Position numbers and translations under genes: made by a program. A stretch of DNA of 64,000 nucleotides, taken from assembly GCF_002116635.1 (NCBI RefSeq), contig NZ_LQPW01000019.1:62001-126000 (forward strand), given 5' to 3'. Of the stretch, positions 1 to 12,278 are shown piece by piece. The notes beneath the pieces were generated by a model that saw nothing but the letters and a program-made list of their open reading frames with translations, did no database searches and was not told where the DNA came from. Numbering within the stretch: the stretch's first letter is position 1; each line of letters opens with the position of its first letter. Source of the DNA: Mycobacterium szulgai (GTDB lineage: Bacteria; Actinomycetota; Actinomycetes; Mycobacteriales; Mycobacteriaceae).

Positions 1-953
1 GCGATCAGCCGCATGATGTCGGTCTGGCCGATCGCCACGACGGCGCCGTAGATGACACCGATGATGGCCAAGGTGACGATCAGCGGACGGAAATACGTTG
101 AGGCGTCCGGGAACAACTGCAGGCAGTAGCGCAGCATGCCGAAGGTGCCGACCTTGTCCATGATCGCCATCATCAGCACCGCACTCGCCGGTGGCGCCTC
201 CACTGCGGCATCGGGCAGCCACCGGTGGAACGGCCACAGCGGCGCCTTGATGGCGAATGCGAACATGAAGCCCAAGAACAAAGCCTTGAACACGGCCGGG
301 TCCACGCCGTAGCGGCCGTGGCGCACGTCGTCCACGATCTGCTGGAAATCGAAGGTGCCCGAACCGTGCTTGGTGGTCACCACATACAGCCCGATCACCG
401 CCGCCAGCATGATCAGTCCGCCGAACAGGTTGTACAACAAGAACTTAACCGCGGCGCGCGAACTACCCGGACCCTGGCCGAAGCCACCGATCAGGAAGTA
501 CATCGGGATCAGCATGGCCTCGAAGAACACGTAGAACAGCAGCACGTCGAGCGCAACCACCGAGATCAGCACCATCGACTCGATGGCCAACGTCAGAGCC
601 ACGTAGGCGTGCACGCTACGCGGGTTGCGTTCGCCGGCCTCATTCCAGCCGGCCACCAGCAGCAGCGGGATCAGCACAGCGGTCAGGATCACCAGCACCA
701 CCGCGATGCCGTCCACGCCGAGGGTGTAGCCGGCCCCGAAAGCCGGAATCCAGGAACGCTTTTCGAGGAACTGGTACGTATCGCCGCCGGGCTTGAACCC
801 GACCGTGATCTTGATGGCCACGGCCAGGGTCAGCAGGCTGACGATCAGGCCGGTCCACTTGGCGAGCTGGCGCAGCCCCGGGGGCAGCAGGATGATCAGC
901 ACCGAACCCGCCAGCGGCACCAGCCACAGCGCGGACAGCCAGGGCAGGTTCAC
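1..953 (-). CDS. nuoM: NADH-quinone oxidoreductase subunit M (NuoM), 3' part missing
   Basis: This is an antiporter-like membrane subunit of respiratory complex I, which couples electron transfer from NADH to menaquinone with proton pumping. About 317 N-terminal residues are present and the C-terminal part lies beyond the window edge. The translation is strongly hydrophobic, with repeated membrane segments, and includes the conserved stretch [16 protein letters not shown] and an [13 protein letters not shown] helix typical of NuoM/NuoN/NuoL. The GTG start sits inside the end of nuoL (GTGA, 4-bp overlap), which implies translational coupling. It is the most distal visible gene of the nuo operon; nuoN would be expected next. 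Confidence 0.95.
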   Translation of the reverse strand, partial: MNLPWLSALWLVPLAGSVLIILLPPGLRQLAKWTGLIVSLLTLAVAIKITVGFKPGGDTYQFLEKRSWIPAFGAGYTLGVDGIAVVLVILTAVLIPLLLVAGWNEAGERNPRSVHAYVALTLAIESMVLISVVALDVLLFYVFFEAMLIPMYFLIGGFGQGPGSSRAAVKFLLYNLFGGLIMLAAVIGLYVVTTKHGSGTFDFQQIVDDVRHGRYGVDPAVFKALFLGFMFAFAIKAPLWPFHRWLPDAAVEAPPASAVLMMAIMDKVGTFGMLRYCLQLFPDASTYFRPLIVTLAIIGVIYGAVVAIGQTDIMRLI

Positions 954-2839
954 CACAGGTTCACCGCCAGCAGCACCGCGGCCACCAGGGCCGCCCCGAC
1001 CAGCATCGACAGCGCGTAGTTGCGGGCGAATCCGGTTTGCATTCGCCGCAATCGATTCGAGGTCTGGCTCACCAGTGCCGCGAGCGCGTTGACCGAGCCG
1101 TCCACACCGGCGTCGTCGACCGCGACCACAGCTTTGGTCAGTTGTGCGCCAGGGCGCATGAACACCTCCTCGTTGAAGGCATCGCCGTAGGCGTCGGCGC
1201 GGGCGGCCGTTGTGAGCACCGAAACCTGAACGGGCGCCACCCTGGGGATCTCGGCCTTCCCGCCGTACATCCGGTAGGCGACCGCAATGCCGATCGCGAC
1301 TACCGCCAGTGCCAGGGTGGTGTTGAGCCAGACCGGAACGGCGTGCGTGACTTCTTCGTGCGCCCCCACCACCGGCTCGAGCCAGTGCTGCAGGGTGCCG
1401 CCGATGGCGAACAGGCCGCCGGAGAACACCGACCCTACGGCCAGCAGGATCATCGGCCACGTCATCAAAGCCGGCGCTTCGTGCGGATGGGAGTCCGGCG
1501 CCCAGCGCTTGGCGCCGAAGAACGTCATCAGCATCACCCGGGTCATGTAGAACGCGGTGACGCCGGCACCCAGCAGCGCGGCCCCGCCCAGCACATAGCC
1601 GCGGGTGCCGCCGGCGGCCAGTGCCGCCTCGATGATGGCGTCCTTGGAGAAGAAGCCCGCAAACGGCGGTACCCCGATGATCGCCAGATATCCCAGCCCG
1701 AACGTGATGAAGGTGACTGGCAGGGCGGCGCGCAGACCGCCGTAGCGGCGCATGTCCTGCTCCTCGTGCATGGCGTGAATCACCGCACCGGATCCCAGGA
1801 ACAGCCCCGCCTTGAAGAAGCCGTGGGTGAGCAGGTGCATGATCGCGAACGCGTAGCCAGCGGGGCCCAGTCCGGCAGCCAGCACCATGTAGCCGATCTG
1901 GCTCATCGTCGAGGCCGCCAGCGCGCGTTTGATGTCGTCCTTGGCGCAACCGATGTAGGCGCCGAGCAGTAAGGTGACGGCGCCGACGATGACCACGCCC
2001 AACTGGGCGTCGGGCGCCAGGTTGTACAGCGGGTTGGACCGCACGATCAGATAGACGCCGGCGGTCACCATGGTGGCGGCGTGGATGAGCGCCGACACCG
2101 GGGTGGGGCCCTCCATCGCGTCACCCAACCAGGCCTGTAGCGGAACCTGCGCAGACTTGGCGCAAGCACCGAGCAGCAGCAGCAAACCGATCGCGGTCAG
2201 CACGCCCCGGCTGGCTGCGGGCGCCCCGGCGAATACGCCCGAGTACGACAGCGTCCCGAAGTTGCTGAACATCACGAACATGCCCAGGGCCAGGCCGGCG
2301 TCGCCGACCCGGTTCATCACGAACGCCTTCTTGGCCGCGGTGGCCGCCGTCGGCTTGTGGTACCAGAAACCGATCAGCAGATAGGAAGCCAGACCGACGC
2401 CTTCCCAGCCGACGTACAGCAGCACGTAGTTGTCGGCGATCACGAGCAGCAGCATCGAGGCCAGGAACAGGTTGAGGTAGCCGAAAAACCTGCGGCGATC
2501 GATGTCTTCGGCCATGTAGGCGACCGAGTAGATGTGGATCAGCGACCCGACGCCGGAGATCAGCAGCACGAAACAGATGGACAGCTGGTCGATCTGCAGC
2601 CCGAAGTCGACCTGGAGCTGGCCGACCGGAATCCAGCTGAACACGGTCTGGCGAATAACCCGGTCTTCTGAGCCCCGGCTGAGCAAATCGGCCAGCAAGG
2701 TGGCGCCCACCCCGAACGCCGACAGCGCCGCCAGGCAGCCCAGCCAATGGCCCCAGGGATCGGTGCGTCTGCCGCCGAACAGCAAGATCGCCGCTCCCGC
2801 CAATGGCAGCGCGACAAGCAGCCAGGTGTAGTGAGTCAT
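950..2839 (-). CDS. nuoL: NADH-quinone oxidoreductase subunit L (NuoL)
   Basis: This is the largest antiporter-like proton-translocating membrane subunit of complex I. At 629 residues it has the usual length. The protein is almost wholly hydrophobic and carries the family motifs [18 protein letters not shown] and, in the middle, [20 protein letters not shown], whose conserved Glu and Lys belong to the proton channel. I chose the ATG at 2839 (MTHYTWLL), which begins with a membrane helix 10 bp after nuoK ends; a longer frame exists but adds a basic, non-membrane leader that overlaps nuoK. nuoM follows with a 4-bp overlap. Confidence 0.97.
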   Translation of the reverse strand: MTHYTWLLVALPLAGAAILLFGGRRTDPWGHWLGCLAALSAFGVGATLLADLLSRGSEDRVIRQTVFSWIPVGQLQVDFGLQIDQLSICFVLLISGVGSLIHIYSVAYMAEDIDRRRFFGYLNLFLASMLLLVIADNYVLLYVGWEGVGLASYLLIGFWYHKPTAATAAKKAFVMNRVGDAGLALGMFVMFSNFGTLSYSGVFAGAPAASRGVLTAIGLLLLLGACAKSAQVPLQAWLGDAMEGPTPVSALIHAATMVTAGVYLIVRSNPLYNLAPDAQLGVVIVGAVTLLLGAYIGCAKDDIKRALAASTMSQIGYMVLAAGLGPAGYAFAIMHLLTHGFFKAGLFLGSGAVIHAMHEEQDMRRYGGLRAALPVTFITFGLGYLAIIGVPPFAGFFSKDAIIEAALAAGGTRGYVLGGAALLGAGVTAFYMTRVMLMTFFGAKRWAPDSHPHEAPALMTWPMILLAVGSVFSGGLFAIGGTLQHWLEPVVGAHEEVTHAVPVWLNTTLALAVVAIGIAVAYRMYGGKAEIPRVAPVQVSVLTTAARADAYGDAFNEEVFMRPGAQLTKAVVAVDDAGVDGSVNALAALVSQTSNRLRRMQTGFARNYALSMLVGAALVAAVLLAVNLW

Positions 2840-2849
2840 CTTGGCGTTC

Positions 2850-3149
2850 TTAGCCTTTGAGTAGATTCGCGTCGTCGACCGACGCCGATTTGCGGGCACG
2901 GAAAATCGTCATGATGATGGCCAGGCCGACGACCACTTCGCAGGCAGCCACCACCATCGTGAAGAACGCGATCATTTGGCCGTCGAGCTTGCCGTGCATG
3001 CGCGCGAAGGTGACGAACGCCAGGTTGACGGCATTGAGCATCAGCTCTACGCACATGAACATGACGATCGCGTTGCGTCGCAACAGCACACCCGCCGCCC
3101 CGATGGTGAACAGCAGGGCCGAAAGGTATAGGTAATTGGCAGGATTCAT
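2850..3149 (-). CDS. nuoK: NADH-quinone oxidoreductase subunit K (NuoK)
   Basis: This is a small three-helix membrane subunit of complex I, 99 residues long as is typical. The conserved membrane glutamates of the proton path are visible in [13 protein letters not shown] (Glu35) and in [13 protein letters not shown]. The start codon overlaps the nuoJ stop (ATGA), and nuoL follows after 10 bp. No oddities were seen. Confidence 0.97.
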   Translation of the reverse strand: MNPANYLYLSALLFTIGAAGVLLRRNAIVMFMCVELMLNAVNLAFVTFARMHGKLDGQMIAFFTMVVAACEVVVGLAIIMTIFRARKSASVDDANLLKG

Positions 3150-3934
3150 GATGGGCTTCCCTTAACGGCTTCGGGCGAGGGCGTTTCGCGCCCGTCGGCC
3201 CCTCGCGTCCGCAATATCCGGGACACCGACAGCTCCGAGTACGAGCCGTCGGGAAGCAGCGCGGCGACGTCGACCGCGTTGTGCCGGGCGTAGACGCCCG
3301 GGCTGGGCAGCGGGGTGGCCCGCAGGCCGAGCCGGAAGCGTTCCTCGGAGAGTTCCCGCTGAGTCTTGCGCCGCTCGAAGCGTTCCCGGTGCGCCAGCAC
3401 CATCGCGCCTACCGCGGCCGTGATCAGCAGCGCACTGGTCAACTCGAACGCCCACAGGTAGCGGGAGAAGATCAGCGCCGCCAGGCCCTCGACGTTGCCG
3501 TTGGCGTTGGCGGCGGTCAGTCCGGAGAAGCTTCCGGTGGCCGCGTTGCCGATGGCAGCTATCAGCAGCACACCGAAGCCGATACCGGTCACCACCGCCG
3601 CGATCCGCTGGCCGCGCAGGGTTTCCTGCAGCGATTCCGCCGAATCCACCCCGATGAGCATCAGCACGAACAAGAACAGCATCATGACCGCGCCGGTGTA
3701 GACCACGACTTGAACGACGCCCAGGAACAGCGCGTCCTGGATCATGTAGAACACCGCCAGGATGATCATCGTCATAGCCAGAAACATCGCCGAATAGACG
3801 GCATTGACGGCCAGCACCACGCCCAGCGCGCCGATCAGCGCCACGGCCCCCAGGATCCAGAACGTCACCGCTTCACCGGTGGAGGTGTGGACGATGACAT
3901 CCGAGGCGAGATGTGCTGCCAGCGGCGCGGTCAT
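3146..3934 (-). CDS. nuoJ: NADH-quinone oxidoreductase subunit J (NuoJ)
   Basis: This is a membrane subunit of complex I with about five helices in the first 190 residues. It contains the NuoJ signature [21 protein letters not shown], a helix implicated in coupling in this family. The product is 262 residues; its roughly 80-residue hydrophilic tail is longer than in enterobacterial NuoJ and is the usual actinobacterial form. The ATG at 3934 overlaps the nuoI stop by 4 bp (ATGA). The open frame continues upstream, but that extension is a shadow of nuoI and was rejected. Confidence 0.95.
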   Translation of the reverse strand: MTAPLAAHLASDVIVHTSTGEAVTFWILGAVALIGALGVVLAVNAVYSAMFLAMTMIILAVFYMIQDALFLGVVQVVVYTGAVMMLFLFVLMLIGVDSAESLQETLRGQRIAAVVTGIGFGVLLIAAIGNAATGSFSGLTAANANGNVEGLAALIFSRYLWAFELTSALLITAAVGAMVLAHRERFERRKTQRELSEERFRLGLRATPLPSPGVYARHNAVDVAALLPDGSYSELSVSRILRTRGADGRETPSPEAVKGSPS

Positions 3935-4488
3935 CGGGTGTCTCCGGCTTTGGATCCCGCACTTTGGGGTTCGCGCAAGCCGTCGGCGGTCACGTTGCCC
4001 TGGTAGTAGTCCTTGTCGGTGGCGCCCGGCGTACGCGGGTGCGGCGGCGCGGTCATCTCGGGCAGCAGCGGCGCCAGCAGGCGGTCCTTCTCGTAGATCA
4101 GGTCGGCGCGGTTGTCGTCGGCCATCTCGTAGTTGTTGGTCATGGTCAAGGCGCGGGTGGGGCAGGCCTCGATGCACAGGCCGCAACCGATACAGCGCAG
4201 ATAGTTGATCTGATACACCCGGCCGTAGCGCTCGCCGGGAGAAAACCGTTGCTCTTCGGTGTTGTCGGCGCCCTCGACGTAGATGGCGTCGGCCGGGCAG
4301 GCCCAGGCGCACAGCTCGCAGCCGATGCACTTCTCCAGCCCGTCGGGGTAGCGGTTGAGTTGGTGACGGCCGTGGTAGCGCGGCTTCACCGGACCGGGCT
4401 TCTCCGGGTACTCCTCGGTCACCCGCTTTTTGAACATCGACGCGAAAGTCACGCCGAATCCAGCTATGCCGTCTAGAAACTTAGGCAC
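3931..4488 (-). CDS. nuoI: NADH-quinone oxidoreductase subunit I (NuoI), 8Fe ferredoxin-like
   Basis: This peripheral-arm subunit carries two [4Fe-4S] clusters that pass electrons toward NuoB. Both binding motifs are visible, [12 protein letters not shown] and [12 protein letters not shown], joined by the conserved [14 protein letters not shown] segment. I chose the GTG at 4488 because AGGAG lies 7 bases upstream and it gives 185 residues beginning just before the amphipathic [12 protein letters not shown] helix. A longer ATG start at 4599 would add 37 basic residues that overlap nuoH. With the chosen start the gene overlaps nuoH by 8 bp and nuoJ by 4 bp. Confidence 0.93.
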   Translation of the reverse strand: MPKFLDGIAGFGVTFASMFKKRVTEEYPEKPGPVKPRYHGRHQLNRYPDGLEKCIGCELCAWACPADAIYVEGADNTEEQRFSPGERYGRVYQINYLRCIGCGLCIEACPTRALTMTNNYEMADDNRADLIYEKDRLLAPLLPEMTAPPHPRTPGATDKDYYQGNVTADGLREPQSAGSKAGDTR

Positions 4489-5722
4489 GCGCTTTCTCCT
4501 TGCTCGCGCTGTGTGTCGGCAGCGGCGGTGTCGGGAATGCCGGTTCGATGCGTTCGGAGCTTTCCTCGGCTTGCTTGCGGCGTTTTTGGGCGCGAGCACT
4601 GCTGACGCTGAACGGTTTTCGCAGCGCCAGCACGAGCGCGGTCGCGACGACGATGCTGCTGATCACCAGCACCAGGGTCCAATGCGGGTAGCCCTGGTTG
4701 CGCAGCGCGCGAATGACCGCGGCGATCATGATCCACACCAGCGAGACCGGGATCAGCAGCTTCCAGCCCAGCGCCATGAACTGGTCGTAGCGGAACCGCG
4801 GCAAGCTGGCTCGCAGCCACATATAGATGAACAGGAAGGTCCACATCTTCGCGGTGAACCAGAGCACCGGCCACCAGCCGTGGTTGGCGCCCTCCCACAT
4901 GTTCAGTGGCCAGGGAGCATGCCAGCCGCCGAAGAACATGACCGTGGCAAGCGACGACACGGTCATCATGTTGACGTATTCGGCCAACATGAACATGGCG
5001 AACTTCAGCGACGAATACTCGGTGTGGAAGCCGGCGACCAGCTCACCCTCGGCCTCCGGCAGGTCGAACGGGGCGCGGTTGGTTTCACCCACCATCGAGA
5101 TGAGATAGATGATGAACGACGGCAGCAGCCAGAACACGTACCAGACGCGGTCCTGTGCGCTTACGATCTGCGATGTCGACATGCTCCCCGCGTAGAGGAA
5201 CACCGCCGCGAACGACAACCCCATCGCGACCTCGTAGGAGATGACCTGCGCGGTCGAGCGCACCCCGCCCAGTAGCGGGTAGGTGGACCCAGATGCCCAG
5301 CCGCCCAGCACGATTCCGTACACGCCGATCGCCGACAGCCCCAGAATGAACAGCACCGCGACCGGCAGATCAGTCAGCTGCAGCGCCGTGCGATGGCCGA
5401 ACACCGACACTTCCGGGCCGAACGGGATGAACGCGAACGCGGTGAACGCCGGGATCACCGAAAAGACCGGGGCCGCAAAGTATACGAACCAGTCGACGCC
5501 CTTGGGCGTGATGCTCTCCTTGAGCGCCAGCTTGATGCCGTCGGCCAGACTCTGCAGGGCACCCCACGGGCCCGCTCGGTTGGGTCCGGGCCGCAACTGC
5601 ATCCAGCCCAGGATCTTGCGCTCGAGCAGGATTGCGACCAATACGTTCAGCATCAGGAACACAAAGATGGCCAGTGCCTTGGCTATCACCAGCCACCAGA
5701 CGTCGTGCCCAAAACCCGTCAT
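4481..5722 (-). CDS. nuoH: NADH-quinone oxidoreductase subunit H (NuoH)
   Basis: NuoH is the membrane subunit that forms much of the quinone-binding chamber at the junction with the peripheral arm. At 413 residues it has eight or more hydrophobic segments. Conserved family stretches are visible: [21 protein letters not shown] near the N-terminus and [20 protein letters not shown] with the acidic loop that lines the quinone site. A charged C-terminal tail of about 50 residues rich in Lys, Glu and Ser is an actinobacterial feature. The ATG at 5722 overlaps the nuoG stop (ATGA); the longer upstream frame is a nuoG shadow. Confidence 0.96.
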   Translation of the reverse strand: MTGFGHDVWWLVIAKALAIFVFLMLNVLVAILLERKILGWMQLRPGPNRAGPWGALQSLADGIKLALKESITPKGVDWFVYFAAPVFSVIPAFTAFAFIPFGPEVSVFGHRTALQLTDLPVAVLFILGLSAIGVYGIVLGGWASGSTYPLLGGVRSTAQVISYEVAMGLSFAAVFLYAGSMSTSQIVSAQDRVWYVFWLLPSFIIYLISMVGETNRAPFDLPEAEGELVAGFHTEYSSLKFAMFMLAEYVNMMTVSSLATVMFFGGWHAPWPLNMWEGANHGWWPVLWFTAKMWTFLFIYMWLRASLPRFRYDQFMALGWKLLIPVSLVWIMIAAVIRALRNQGYPHWTLVLVISSIVVATALVLALRKPFSVSSARAQKRRKQAEESSERIEPAFPTPPLPTHSASKEKARA

Positions 5723-8148
5723 GACTTCACCCCGATCTTGACCACGCTGCCCAGACTCGCCCCCAACTCCCGGTACACCGCCGAGCCTGCGGAGTTCAGC
5801 GGCAGCCACACCACCCGGTCGGGCATGTCGGTCACGTTGAGCGGCAACGTGATTGAGCCGCGTTCGGTACTGACGGTCACGGACTGGCCCTCGGCGGCGC
5901 CGATCTCGGCGGCCGTATCGGCCGACAGCCGCACCACGGGTTTGCGTGCGGTTCCGGCCAGGTGTGGTTCGCCGTCTTGCAGGCGGCCGGCGTCAAGCAG
6001 CATCCGCCAGCCGGTGAGCACGGCCTCACCCGCTGCGGGTCGCGCCGGCTGTGGCGCCTCGACGCGGGGGGTGGGCGCGTGCTTGCCGTCCCAGTTGCCC
6101 AGCGCGGCCAGCTCCTCGCGGGCCCCGTCGGCGGTGCGCAGTCCCAGGTAGACACCCAGCTCGTCGGCCAGTGCGTCGAGCACCTGGTGATCGGACTGGC
6201 CGGCGCGCAGGGTGGTGCCGTGCAGCGCGGGTCCGAAGCCGCGGTAGCGGCCCTCCCAGTTGACGAAGACGCCGGCCTTCTGGGCCGCCGGCGCGACCGG
6301 GAACACCACGTCAGCGCGCTCGGTGACCTCGCTGTGCCGCAGTTCCAGGCTGACCACGAATCCGGCGGCGTCCAGCGCGGCCAGCACCGCGTCCGGATCG
6401 GCGAAGTCGCCGGGCTCGATCCCGCCGACCAGCAGCGCGCCCAGGCTGCCGTCGGCCGCGCCGGCCAGGATGCCCTCGACGTCACGCCCAGGCGCCGCAG
6501 GCAATTCGGAGACGTGCCAGGCAGCGGCGACCTGTGAACGTGCGGCGTCGTCGGACACCGGGCGGCCGCCCGGCAACAGTGCGGGAAGCGCACCGGCCTC
6601 CAGTGCGCCGCGTTCGCCGGCCCGCCGCGGCGCCCAGGCCAGCCGGGCACCGGTTGCGTCGGCCAGCCGGGCCGCCGCGGACAGTCCGCCGGGCACCGTG
6701 GCCAGACGTTCGCCGACCATGATCACCGCGCCGGGTGTGCTCAGCAGATCACCCACTTCGCCGGTAGCCAGTCCGTCGAGGGCCGCAGGCTCTTCGCCGG
6801 GAACGGTTTTGAGCAGCCGGCCCGACATCTTCTGCAGCGCGCGCGTCGCGAACGGGGCGACGGCATAAACCGGGACGTGGTGTTTGCGAGCCGCCTTGCG
6901 TAACCGCAAGAACACGATCGGCGACTCTTCTTCCGGCTCGAACCCGACCAGCACCACCACCGGAGCCGATTCCAGGTCCGCATAGCTGACGGTTACCGGG
7001 CGGCCCGCGATCCGGGCCGCCAGGAAATCCGCCTCTTCCGCCGAGTGCGGGCGGGCGCGGAAGTCGATGTCGTTGGTGCCCAACGTGGTTCGCGCGAACT
7101 TCGCGTAGCCGTAGGCGTCCTCCCAGGTGGCCCGGCCACCGACCAGCACGCCGGTGCGGCCGCGGGCGGCAGCGAGTCCCTGCGTCGCCGCCGCGATCGC
7201 ATGGGACCACGACGCCGGCACCAGCTCGCCGTTGGCGTCGCGGATCAGGGGAGTGGTGAGCACGTCTGGTTGCGTGGCGTAGGTGAAGGCCCAGCGGCCT
7301 TTGTCGCAGTTCCACTCCTCGTTGACTTCCGGGTCGTCGCCGGCGAGCCGGCGCAGGACCTTGCCGCGCCGGTGATCGGTGCGCTGCGCGCATCCCGACG
7401 CGCAGTGCTCGCACACGCTGGGGCTGGAGACCAGGTCGAACGGGCGCGCCCGGAACCGGTAGGCGGTCCCGGTCAGCGCGCCGACCGGGCAGATCTGCAC
7501 CGTGTTGCCGGAGAAGTAGGACTCGAACGGTTCGTTGGCGTAGATGCCGACCTGCTGCAGCGCGCCGCGCTCCTGCATGTCGATGAACGGGTCGCCGGCG
7601 ATCTGCTCGGAGAAGCGGGTGCAGCGGGCGCACAGGATGCAGCGCTCGCGGTCCAGCAGCACTTGTGCGGAGATGTTGATCGGCTTGGCGAACGTGCGCT
7701 TGACGTCGGTGAAGCGAGACTCGGCCCGGCCGTTGGACATTGCCTGGTTCTGCAGTGGGCATTCCCCGCCCTTGTCGCACATCGGGCAGTCCAGCGGATG
7801 GTTGATCAGCAGCAGCTCCATCACGCCGTGCTGGGCCTTGTCGGCCGCCTCCGAGGTGAGCTGGGTGCGCACCACCATGTCATCGGTGGCCACGGTGGTG
7901 CATGACGCCAACGGCTTGCGCTGGCCTTCGACCTCGACCAGACACTGCCGGCATGCGCCAACCGGGTCCAGCAGCGGGTGATCGCAGAACCGGGGGATCT
8001 GGATGCCCATCAACTCGGCCGCGCGAATCACCAAAGTTCCCTTGGGAACGCTGATTTCGTTGCCGTCGATGGTCAGCGACACCATCTCCGGCCGGCTCGC
8101 CTCTTTTCCGGACCCGTCGCCAGCTTTCGCGTCGGCTGTAGTTGTCAT
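5719..8148 (-). CDS. nuoG: NADH-quinone oxidoreductase subunit G (NuoG)
   Basis: This large iron-sulfur subunit of the complex I peripheral arm is 809 residues here. In order the sequence shows an N-terminal [2Fe-2S] ferredoxin domain ([15 protein letters not shown] and a later Cys), the His-Cys3 cluster site ([19 protein letters not shown]), a [4Fe-4S] site (CILCARC with CPVGALTG), and the extra N7-type motif CEHCASGC with a distant Cys in NEEWNCDKG, as found in Escherichia coli and Thermus type enzymes. A molybdopterin-oxidoreductase-like, cofactor-free domain follows. The ATG at 8148 lies 8 bp after nuoF ends; an upstream in-frame ATG would sit inside nuoF. Confidence 0.96.
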   Translation of the reverse strand: MTTTADAKAGDGSGKEASRPEMVSLTIDGNEISVPKGTLVIRAAELMGIQIPRFCDHPLLDPVGACRQCLVEVEGQRKPLASCTTVATDDMVVRTQLTSEAADKAQHGVMELLLINHPLDCPMCDKGGECPLQNQAMSNGRAESRFTDVKRTFAKPINISAQVLLDRERCILCARCTRFSEQIAGDPFIDMQERGALQQVGIYANEPFESYFSGNTVQICPVGALTGTAYRFRARPFDLVSSPSVCEHCASGCAQRTDHRRGKVLRRLAGDDPEVNEEWNCDKGRWAFTYATQPDVLTTPLIRDANGELVPASWSHAIAAATQGLAAARGRTGVLVGGRATWEDAYGYAKFARTTLGTNDIDFRARPHSAEEADFLAARIAGRPVTVSYADLESAPVVVLVGFEPEEESPIVFLRLRKAARKHHVPVYAVAPFATRALQKMSGRLLKTVPGEEPAALDGLATGEVGDLLSTPGAVIMVGERLATVPGGLSAAARLADATGARLAWAPRRAGERGALEAGALPALLPGGRPVSDDAARSQVAAAWHVSELPAAPGRDVEGILAGAADGSLGALLVGGIEPGDFADPDAVLAALDAAGFVVSLELRHSEVTERADVVFPVAPAAQKAGVFVNWEGRYRGFGPALHGTTLRAGQSDHQVLDALADELGVYLGLRTADGAREELAALGNWDGKHAPTPRVEAPQPARPAAGEAVLTGWRMLLDAGRLQDGEPHLAGTARKPVVRLSADTAAEIGAAEGQSVTVSTERGSITLPLNVTDMPDRVVWLPLNSAGSAVYRELGASLGSVVKIGVKS

Positions 8149-8156
8149 TGCCGGTG

Positions 8157-9485
8157 TCAGGCCTTTCCGTCCAACGTGAGCATCGAGTCTCGGGGATCGA
8201 ACGGACATCCGCCCCGTTCGACGTGAGCAAGGTACTCGTCGCGGAAGAGCTTGATCGACGACATCACCGGGCTGGCCGCGCCATCGCCCAAGGCGCAGAA
8301 CGCCTTTCCCAAGATCGAGTCGGAGATATCCAGCAGTTTGTCAATGTCTTCGCGGGTGCCGCGGCCGGTTTCCAGCCGTTCGTAGATCTTGTCCAGCCAG
8401 AAGGTTCCCTCGCGGCACGGCGTGCATTTCCCGCACGATTCGTGCTTGTAGAACTCGGTCCAGCGGCGCACGGCGCGCACTACGCAGGTGGTCTCGTCGA
8501 AGATCTCCAAAGCTTTGGTGCCCAGCATCGAGCCCACCGCGCCCACGCCTTCGTAGTCCAACGGGACGTCGAGGTGTTCGTCGGTGAGCAGTGGTGTCGA
8601 GGACCCGCCGGGCGTCCAGAACTTGAGCCGGTGCCCGGCGCGCACACCGCCGGCGTAGTCGAGCAGTTCGCGCAGCGTGATCCCCAGCGGCGCCTCGTAC
8701 TGGCCCGGACGGGTGACGTGCCCGGACAACGAATAGAGCGTGAAGCCGGGTGATTTCTCGCTGCCCATGGACCGGAACCAGTCGACACCGTTGAAAATGA
8801 TCGACGGCACGCTGGCGATCGTCTCGACGTTGTTGATCACCGTGGGACTCCCGTACAGGCCGGCGACGGCCGGAAACGGCGGCCGTAGGCGCGGCTGGCC
8901 ACGGCGGCCCTCCAGCGAGTCCAGCAGCGCGGTCTCCTCACCGCAGATGTAGGCGCCCGCCCCGGCATGCACCACCAGTTCCAGGTCGAAGCCCGAACCC
9001 TTGATGTCGCGGCCGAGGTAGCCGGCCGCGTAGGCCTCGGCCACCGCGTTCTGCAGCCGGCGCAACACCGGCAGCACTTCGCCGCGGACGTAGATGAACG
9101 CGTGGCTGGCCCGGATCGCATAGGAGGCGATGATCACGCCTTCGACGAGCACATGCGGGGTGGCCAGCATCAGCGGAATGTCTTTGCACGTACCGGGTTC
9201 CGACTCGTCGGCGTTGACCACCAGATAATGCGGCTTGGCCGCCGGCCCGGAATCGCCCTGCGGGATGAACGACCATTTAGTGCCGGTGGAGAAGCCCGCG
9301 CCGCCGCGTCCGCGCAGCCCGGAGTCTTTGACCATGCCGATCACATCGTCGGGAGCCATGGCCAGCGCTTTACGCAGCGCCTTATAGCCGTCGTTGCGCT
9401 CGTAGGTTTCCAGCGTCCACGACTGCGGGTCGTCCCAGTAGCGGCTGATGACCGGGGTCAACGGGGTAGCCGGGGAGGTTGTCAT
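8157..9485 (-). CDS. nuoF: NADH-quinone oxidoreductase subunit F (NuoF), NADH/FMN-binding
   Basis: NuoF is the entry point for electrons: it binds NADH, FMN and one [4Fe-4S] cluster. The glycine-rich nucleotide site [17 protein letters not shown] is near residue 60 and the FMN-site stretch [12 protein letters not shown] is in the middle. The cluster motif [12 protein letters not shown] with a later Cys in [10 protein letters not shown] is near the C-terminus. At 442 residues it is of normal length. The ATG at 9485 overlaps the nuoE stop by 4 bp. Confidence 0.97.
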   Translation of the reverse strand: MTTSPATPLTPVISRYWDDPQSWTLETYERNDGYKALRKALAMAPDDVIGMVKDSGLRGRGGAGFSTGTKWSFIPQGDSGPAAKPHYLVVNADESEPGTCKDIPLMLATPHVLVEGVIIASYAIRASHAFIYVRGEVLPVLRRLQNAVAEAYAAGYLGRDIKGSGFDLELVVHAGAGAYICGEETALLDSLEGRRGQPRLRPPFPAVAGLYGSPTVINNVETIASVPSIIFNGVDWFRSMGSEKSPGFTLYSLSGHVTRPGQYEAPLGITLRELLDYAGGVRAGHRLKFWTPGGSSTPLLTDEHLDVPLDYEGVGAVGSMLGTKALEIFDETTCVVRAVRRWTEFYKHESCGKCTPCREGTFWLDKIYERLETGRGTREDIDKLLDISDSILGKAFCALGDGAASPVMSSIKLFRDEYLAHVERGGCPFDPRDSMLTLDGKA

Positions 9486-10255
9486 GCCTGACCTTCCGGT
9501 CCTGGGGGCGCCTGCATGCCGTTTTCCTGCGCCACCCGCAATCCGGCCAGGGTGGCCGCACCCGCACCGCCCTGGCCTTGGTCCGGACGTTGATCGGGGA
9601 GGCCGGCCAAGATGCGTGACGTCTCGCGGAAGGCACACAGCGGGGCGCCGCGGGTGGGGTGCTTCGGTGTTCCGGAGCGCAGCGAGTCGACCAGTTCACG
9701 TGCCGATTCCACGGTCTGGTTGTCGAAGAACTCCCAGTTGACCATCACCACCGGGGCGTAGTCGCAGGCCGCGTTGCATTCGATGTGTTGCAGGGTGACC
9801 TTGCCATCGGAGGTGGTCTCGTCGTTGCCGATGCCGAGGTGGTCTTTGAGGTCGTCGAATATGGCGTCGCCGCCCATGACGGCACACAGCGTGTTGGTGC
9901 AGACGCCCACGAGGTAGTCGCCGGTGGGGCCGCGACGGTACATGGTGTAGAAGCTGGCCACCGCCGACACTTCGGCACCGGTCAATCCCAGCTGCTGCGA
10001 ACAGAATTCCAAACCTGCCGGGGTCAGGTAGGAGTCCTCGCCCTGCACCAGGTGCAGCAACGGCAACAGCGCCGAGCGCTTGTTGGGGTAGCGGCCCATG
10101 ATGTCCTTGGCCTCCACCTCAAGCCGCGCCTGCACTTCCGGCGGATACGACTGCGGAGCGCCCTCGACCACGAACTGGTTGGGCTCTTCGGGTGGCGGTC
10201 CGAGGCGAATGAAAACCCGCTCGCCGCCACTATTTCCAACGTTCGGCACCGTCAT
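9482..10255 (-). CDS. nuoE: NADH-quinone oxidoreductase subunit E (NuoE), thioredoxin-like [2Fe-2S]
   Basis: This is a [2Fe-2S] subunit of the NADH-oxidising module. The four cysteine ligands are visible in VCTNTLC and, about 40 residues later, [12 protein letters not shown]. An N-terminal helical domain contains the segment [13 protein letters not shown] typical of the family. The 257-residue product carries a roughly 50-residue Gly/Gln-rich tail beyond the conserved domain, as is usual in mycobacteria. The start at 10255 overlaps the nuoD stop (ATGA); an open upstream extension is a nuoD shadow. Confidence 0.96.
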   Translation of the reverse strand: MTVPNVGNSGGERVFIRLGPPPEEPNQFVVEGAPQSYPPEVQARLEVEAKDIMGRYPNKRSALLPLLHLVQGEDSYLTPAGLEFCSQQLGLTGAEVSAVASFYTMYRRGPTGDYLVGVCTNTLCAVMGGDAIFDDLKDHLGIGNDETTSDGKVTLQHIECNAACDYAPVVMVNWEFFDNQTVESARELVDSLRSGTPKHPTRGAPLCAFRETSRILAGLPDQRPDQGQGGAGAATLAGLRVAQENGMQAPPGPEGQA

Positions 10256-11550
10256 CGGTCCACTCCGCCCATCACCGGGTCGATGCTGGCGACCGCGGCG
10301 ATCAGATCGGCGACCATCCCGCCCTCGCACATCGCGGCAACCGACTGCAGGTTGGTGAACGACGGATCCCGGTAATGCACCCGGTACGGGCGGGTCCCGC
10401 CGTCACTGACCATGTGCACGCCGAGTTCCCCGCGCGGCGATTCCACCGCCACGTAGACCTGGCCGGCCGGAACACGAATGCCCTCGGTCACCAGCTTGAA
10501 GTGGTGAATCAGCGCTTCCATCGAGCCGCCCATGATCTTGGCGATGTGCTCGGGTGAGTTGCCCATGCCGTCGGGGCCGACGGACAGGTCGGCCGGCCAG
10601 GCGATCTTGCGGTTCTCCACCATGGTCGGGCCCGGCCGCAACTTGTCCAGACACTGCTCCACGATCTTTACTGACTCCCACATCTCCTTGACGCGAATGA
10701 TGTAGCGCCCGTAGGCATCACAGGTGTCGTCGGTGATCACATCGAATTCGTAGTTCTCGTATCCGCAGTAGGGTTCGCTCTTGCGCAAGTCGTGCGGCAG
10801 TCCGGTGGCCCGCAGGATCGGCCCGGTGATGCCCAGCGCCATGCACCCGGCCAGATCCAGGTAGCCGACGTCCTCGGTACGCGCCTTCCAGATGGCGTTC
10901 TCATTGAGCAGGTCACCCATTTCGCGCAGCGGCTGGCGCAATTCCTTCAGGGCTGCGGCGATCTCGTCGATCGCATTGGGCGGTAGATCCTGCGCCACCC
11001 CGCCGGGCCGGATGTAGGCGCTGTTCATCCGCAACCCCGTGATCGATTCGAACAGGGTCAGGATGATCTCGCGCCCCCGGAAGCCGACGAACATCGGGGT
11101 CATGGCGCCAAGTTCCATGCCGCCGGTGGCCAGCGCGACCAGATGCGAGGAGATGCGATTGAGCTCCATCATCATCACCCGGATGACGTTGACCCGCTCC
11201 GGGATCTCGTCGGTGATGCCGAGCAGCTTCTCTACACCCAGGCAGTAGGCGGTCTCGTTGAAAAACGGTGAGAGGTAATCCATCCGGGTCACGAAGGTGA
11301 CGCCCTGGGTCCAGTAGCGGTACTCGAGGTTTTTCTCGATCCCGGTGTGCAGGTAGCCGATTCCGCAGCGGGCCTCGGTGACGGTCTCGCCCTCGATTTC
11401 CAGGATCAGCCGCAGCACCCCGTGCGTGGACGGGTGCTGCGGACCCATGTTGACCACAATGCGCTCACCGGGATCCGCGTTGCGGGCGGCGTCGACGATC
11501 TTGTCCCAGTCCTGGCCGCCGGCGACCACGACGGTTTCGGTTCCGGTCAT
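10252..11550 (-). CDS. nuoD: NADH-quinone oxidoreductase subunit D (NuoD)
   Basis: This is the 49-kDa-type subunit that, with NuoB, forms the quinone-reduction site. The conserved [14 protein letters not shown] loop with the quinone-contacting His is near residue 35, and the [20 protein letters not shown] helix and the [13 protein letters not shown] region are also present. At 432 residues it is full length. The ATG at 11550 shares one base with the nuoC stop (TAATG). In M. tuberculosis the orphan receiver Rv3143, encoded here at 14822-15223, has been reported to interact with the Nuo complex. Confidence 0.97.
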   Translation of the reverse strand: MTGTETVVVAGGQDWDKIVDAARNADPGERIVVNMGPQHPSTHGVLRLILEIEGETVTEARCGIGYLHTGIEKNLEYRYWTQGVTFVTRMDYLSPFFNETAYCLGVEKLLGITDEIPERVNVIRVMMMELNRISSHLVALATGGMELGAMTPMFVGFRGREIILTLFESITGLRMNSAYIRPGGVAQDLPPNAIDEIAAALKELRQPLREMGDLLNENAIWKARTEDVGYLDLAGCMALGITGPILRATGLPHDLRKSEPYCGYENYEFDVITDDTCDAYGRYIIRVKEMWESVKIVEQCLDKLRPGPTMVENRKIAWPADLSVGPDGMGNSPEHIAKIMGGSMEALIHHFKLVTEGIRVPAGQVYVAVESPRGELGVHMVSDGGTRPYRVHYRDPSFTNLQSVAAMCEGGMVADLIAAVASIDPVMGGVDR

Positions 11551-12278
11551 TAGTTATAACCCCTCCGCTCGTCGGGCGGGGGTATCTGCGCGCCCTTGTA
11601 TTCGACTGGGATGCCGCCGAGTGGATAGTCCTTGCGTTGCGGATGCCCGTGCCAGTCGTCGGGCATTTCGATGCGGGTCAGCGACGGATGGCCGTCGAAG
11701 ATGATCCCGAAGAAGTCGTAGGTCTCGCGCTCGTGCCAGTCGTTGGTCGGATAGATGCCGAACAGCGACGGGATGTGCGGATCACTATCGGGCGCAGACA
11801 CTTCCAGCCGCAGCCGGCGGTTGTGCGTGATCGACTGCAGCGGGTACACGGCATGCAGTTCCCGGCCCGTTTCGTGCGGATAGTGCACGCCGTTGACACC
11901 CAGGCACAGCTCGAAGCGCAATTCGGGTTCGTCGCGCAGCCGCTGGGCGACCTGCGGCAAATGGTCGCGATGCACATGCAGGGTCAGTTCGTTGCGGTCG
12001 ACCACGACTTTCTCGATGGCGTTGTCGAATTCGACATCGTTGCGCTGCAGCGCCTCGGCCAGCCGGTCGGCGATGTCGTCGAAGTAGCCGCCGTAGGGCC
12101 GGGGGCTGCTGCCGGGCAGCGCGACCTCGCGCACCAGCCGTCCGTATCCGGACGTGTCGCCGGTGCCCTTGACGCCGAACATGCCGCGTCGAACGTCGAT
12201 GACTTCTTCGCCCGTGGGCGGTACTTCGGCGCCCGGGGTAAGGGTGGCGCCCTGCGGGTCGTGGTCCGGCGAGCTCAT
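11550..12278 (-). CDS. nuoC: NADH-quinone oxidoreductase subunit C (NuoC)
   Basis: This is the 30-kDa-type structural subunit of the peripheral arm and is separate from NuoD, unlike the fused enterobacterial form. The C-terminal signature [18 protein letters not shown] followed by [17 protein letters not shown] is diagnostic. The product is 242 residues; the first 50 are hydrophilic and variable. The ATG at 12278 overlaps the nuoB stop (ATGA). A longer open frame upstream is a shadow of nuoB. Confidence 0.96.
   Translation of the reverse strand: MSSPDHDPQGATLTPGAEVPPTGEEVIDVRRGMFGVKGTGDTSGYGRLVREVALPGSSPRPYGGYFDDIADRLAEALQRNDVEFDNAIEKVVVDRNELTLHVHRDHLPQVAQRLRDEPELRFELCLGVNGVHYPHETGRELHAVYPLQSITHNRRLRLEVSAPDSDPHIPSLFGIYPTNDWHERETYDFFGIIFDGHPSLTRIEMPDDWHGHPQRKDYPLGGIPVEYKGAQIPPPDERRGYN

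Noticed and set aside
1037..1972. Plus-strand open frame of 311 codons opposite nuoL
   Set aside because: Antisense shadow of nuoL with low-complexity Arg/His/Gln content and no recognisable motif.
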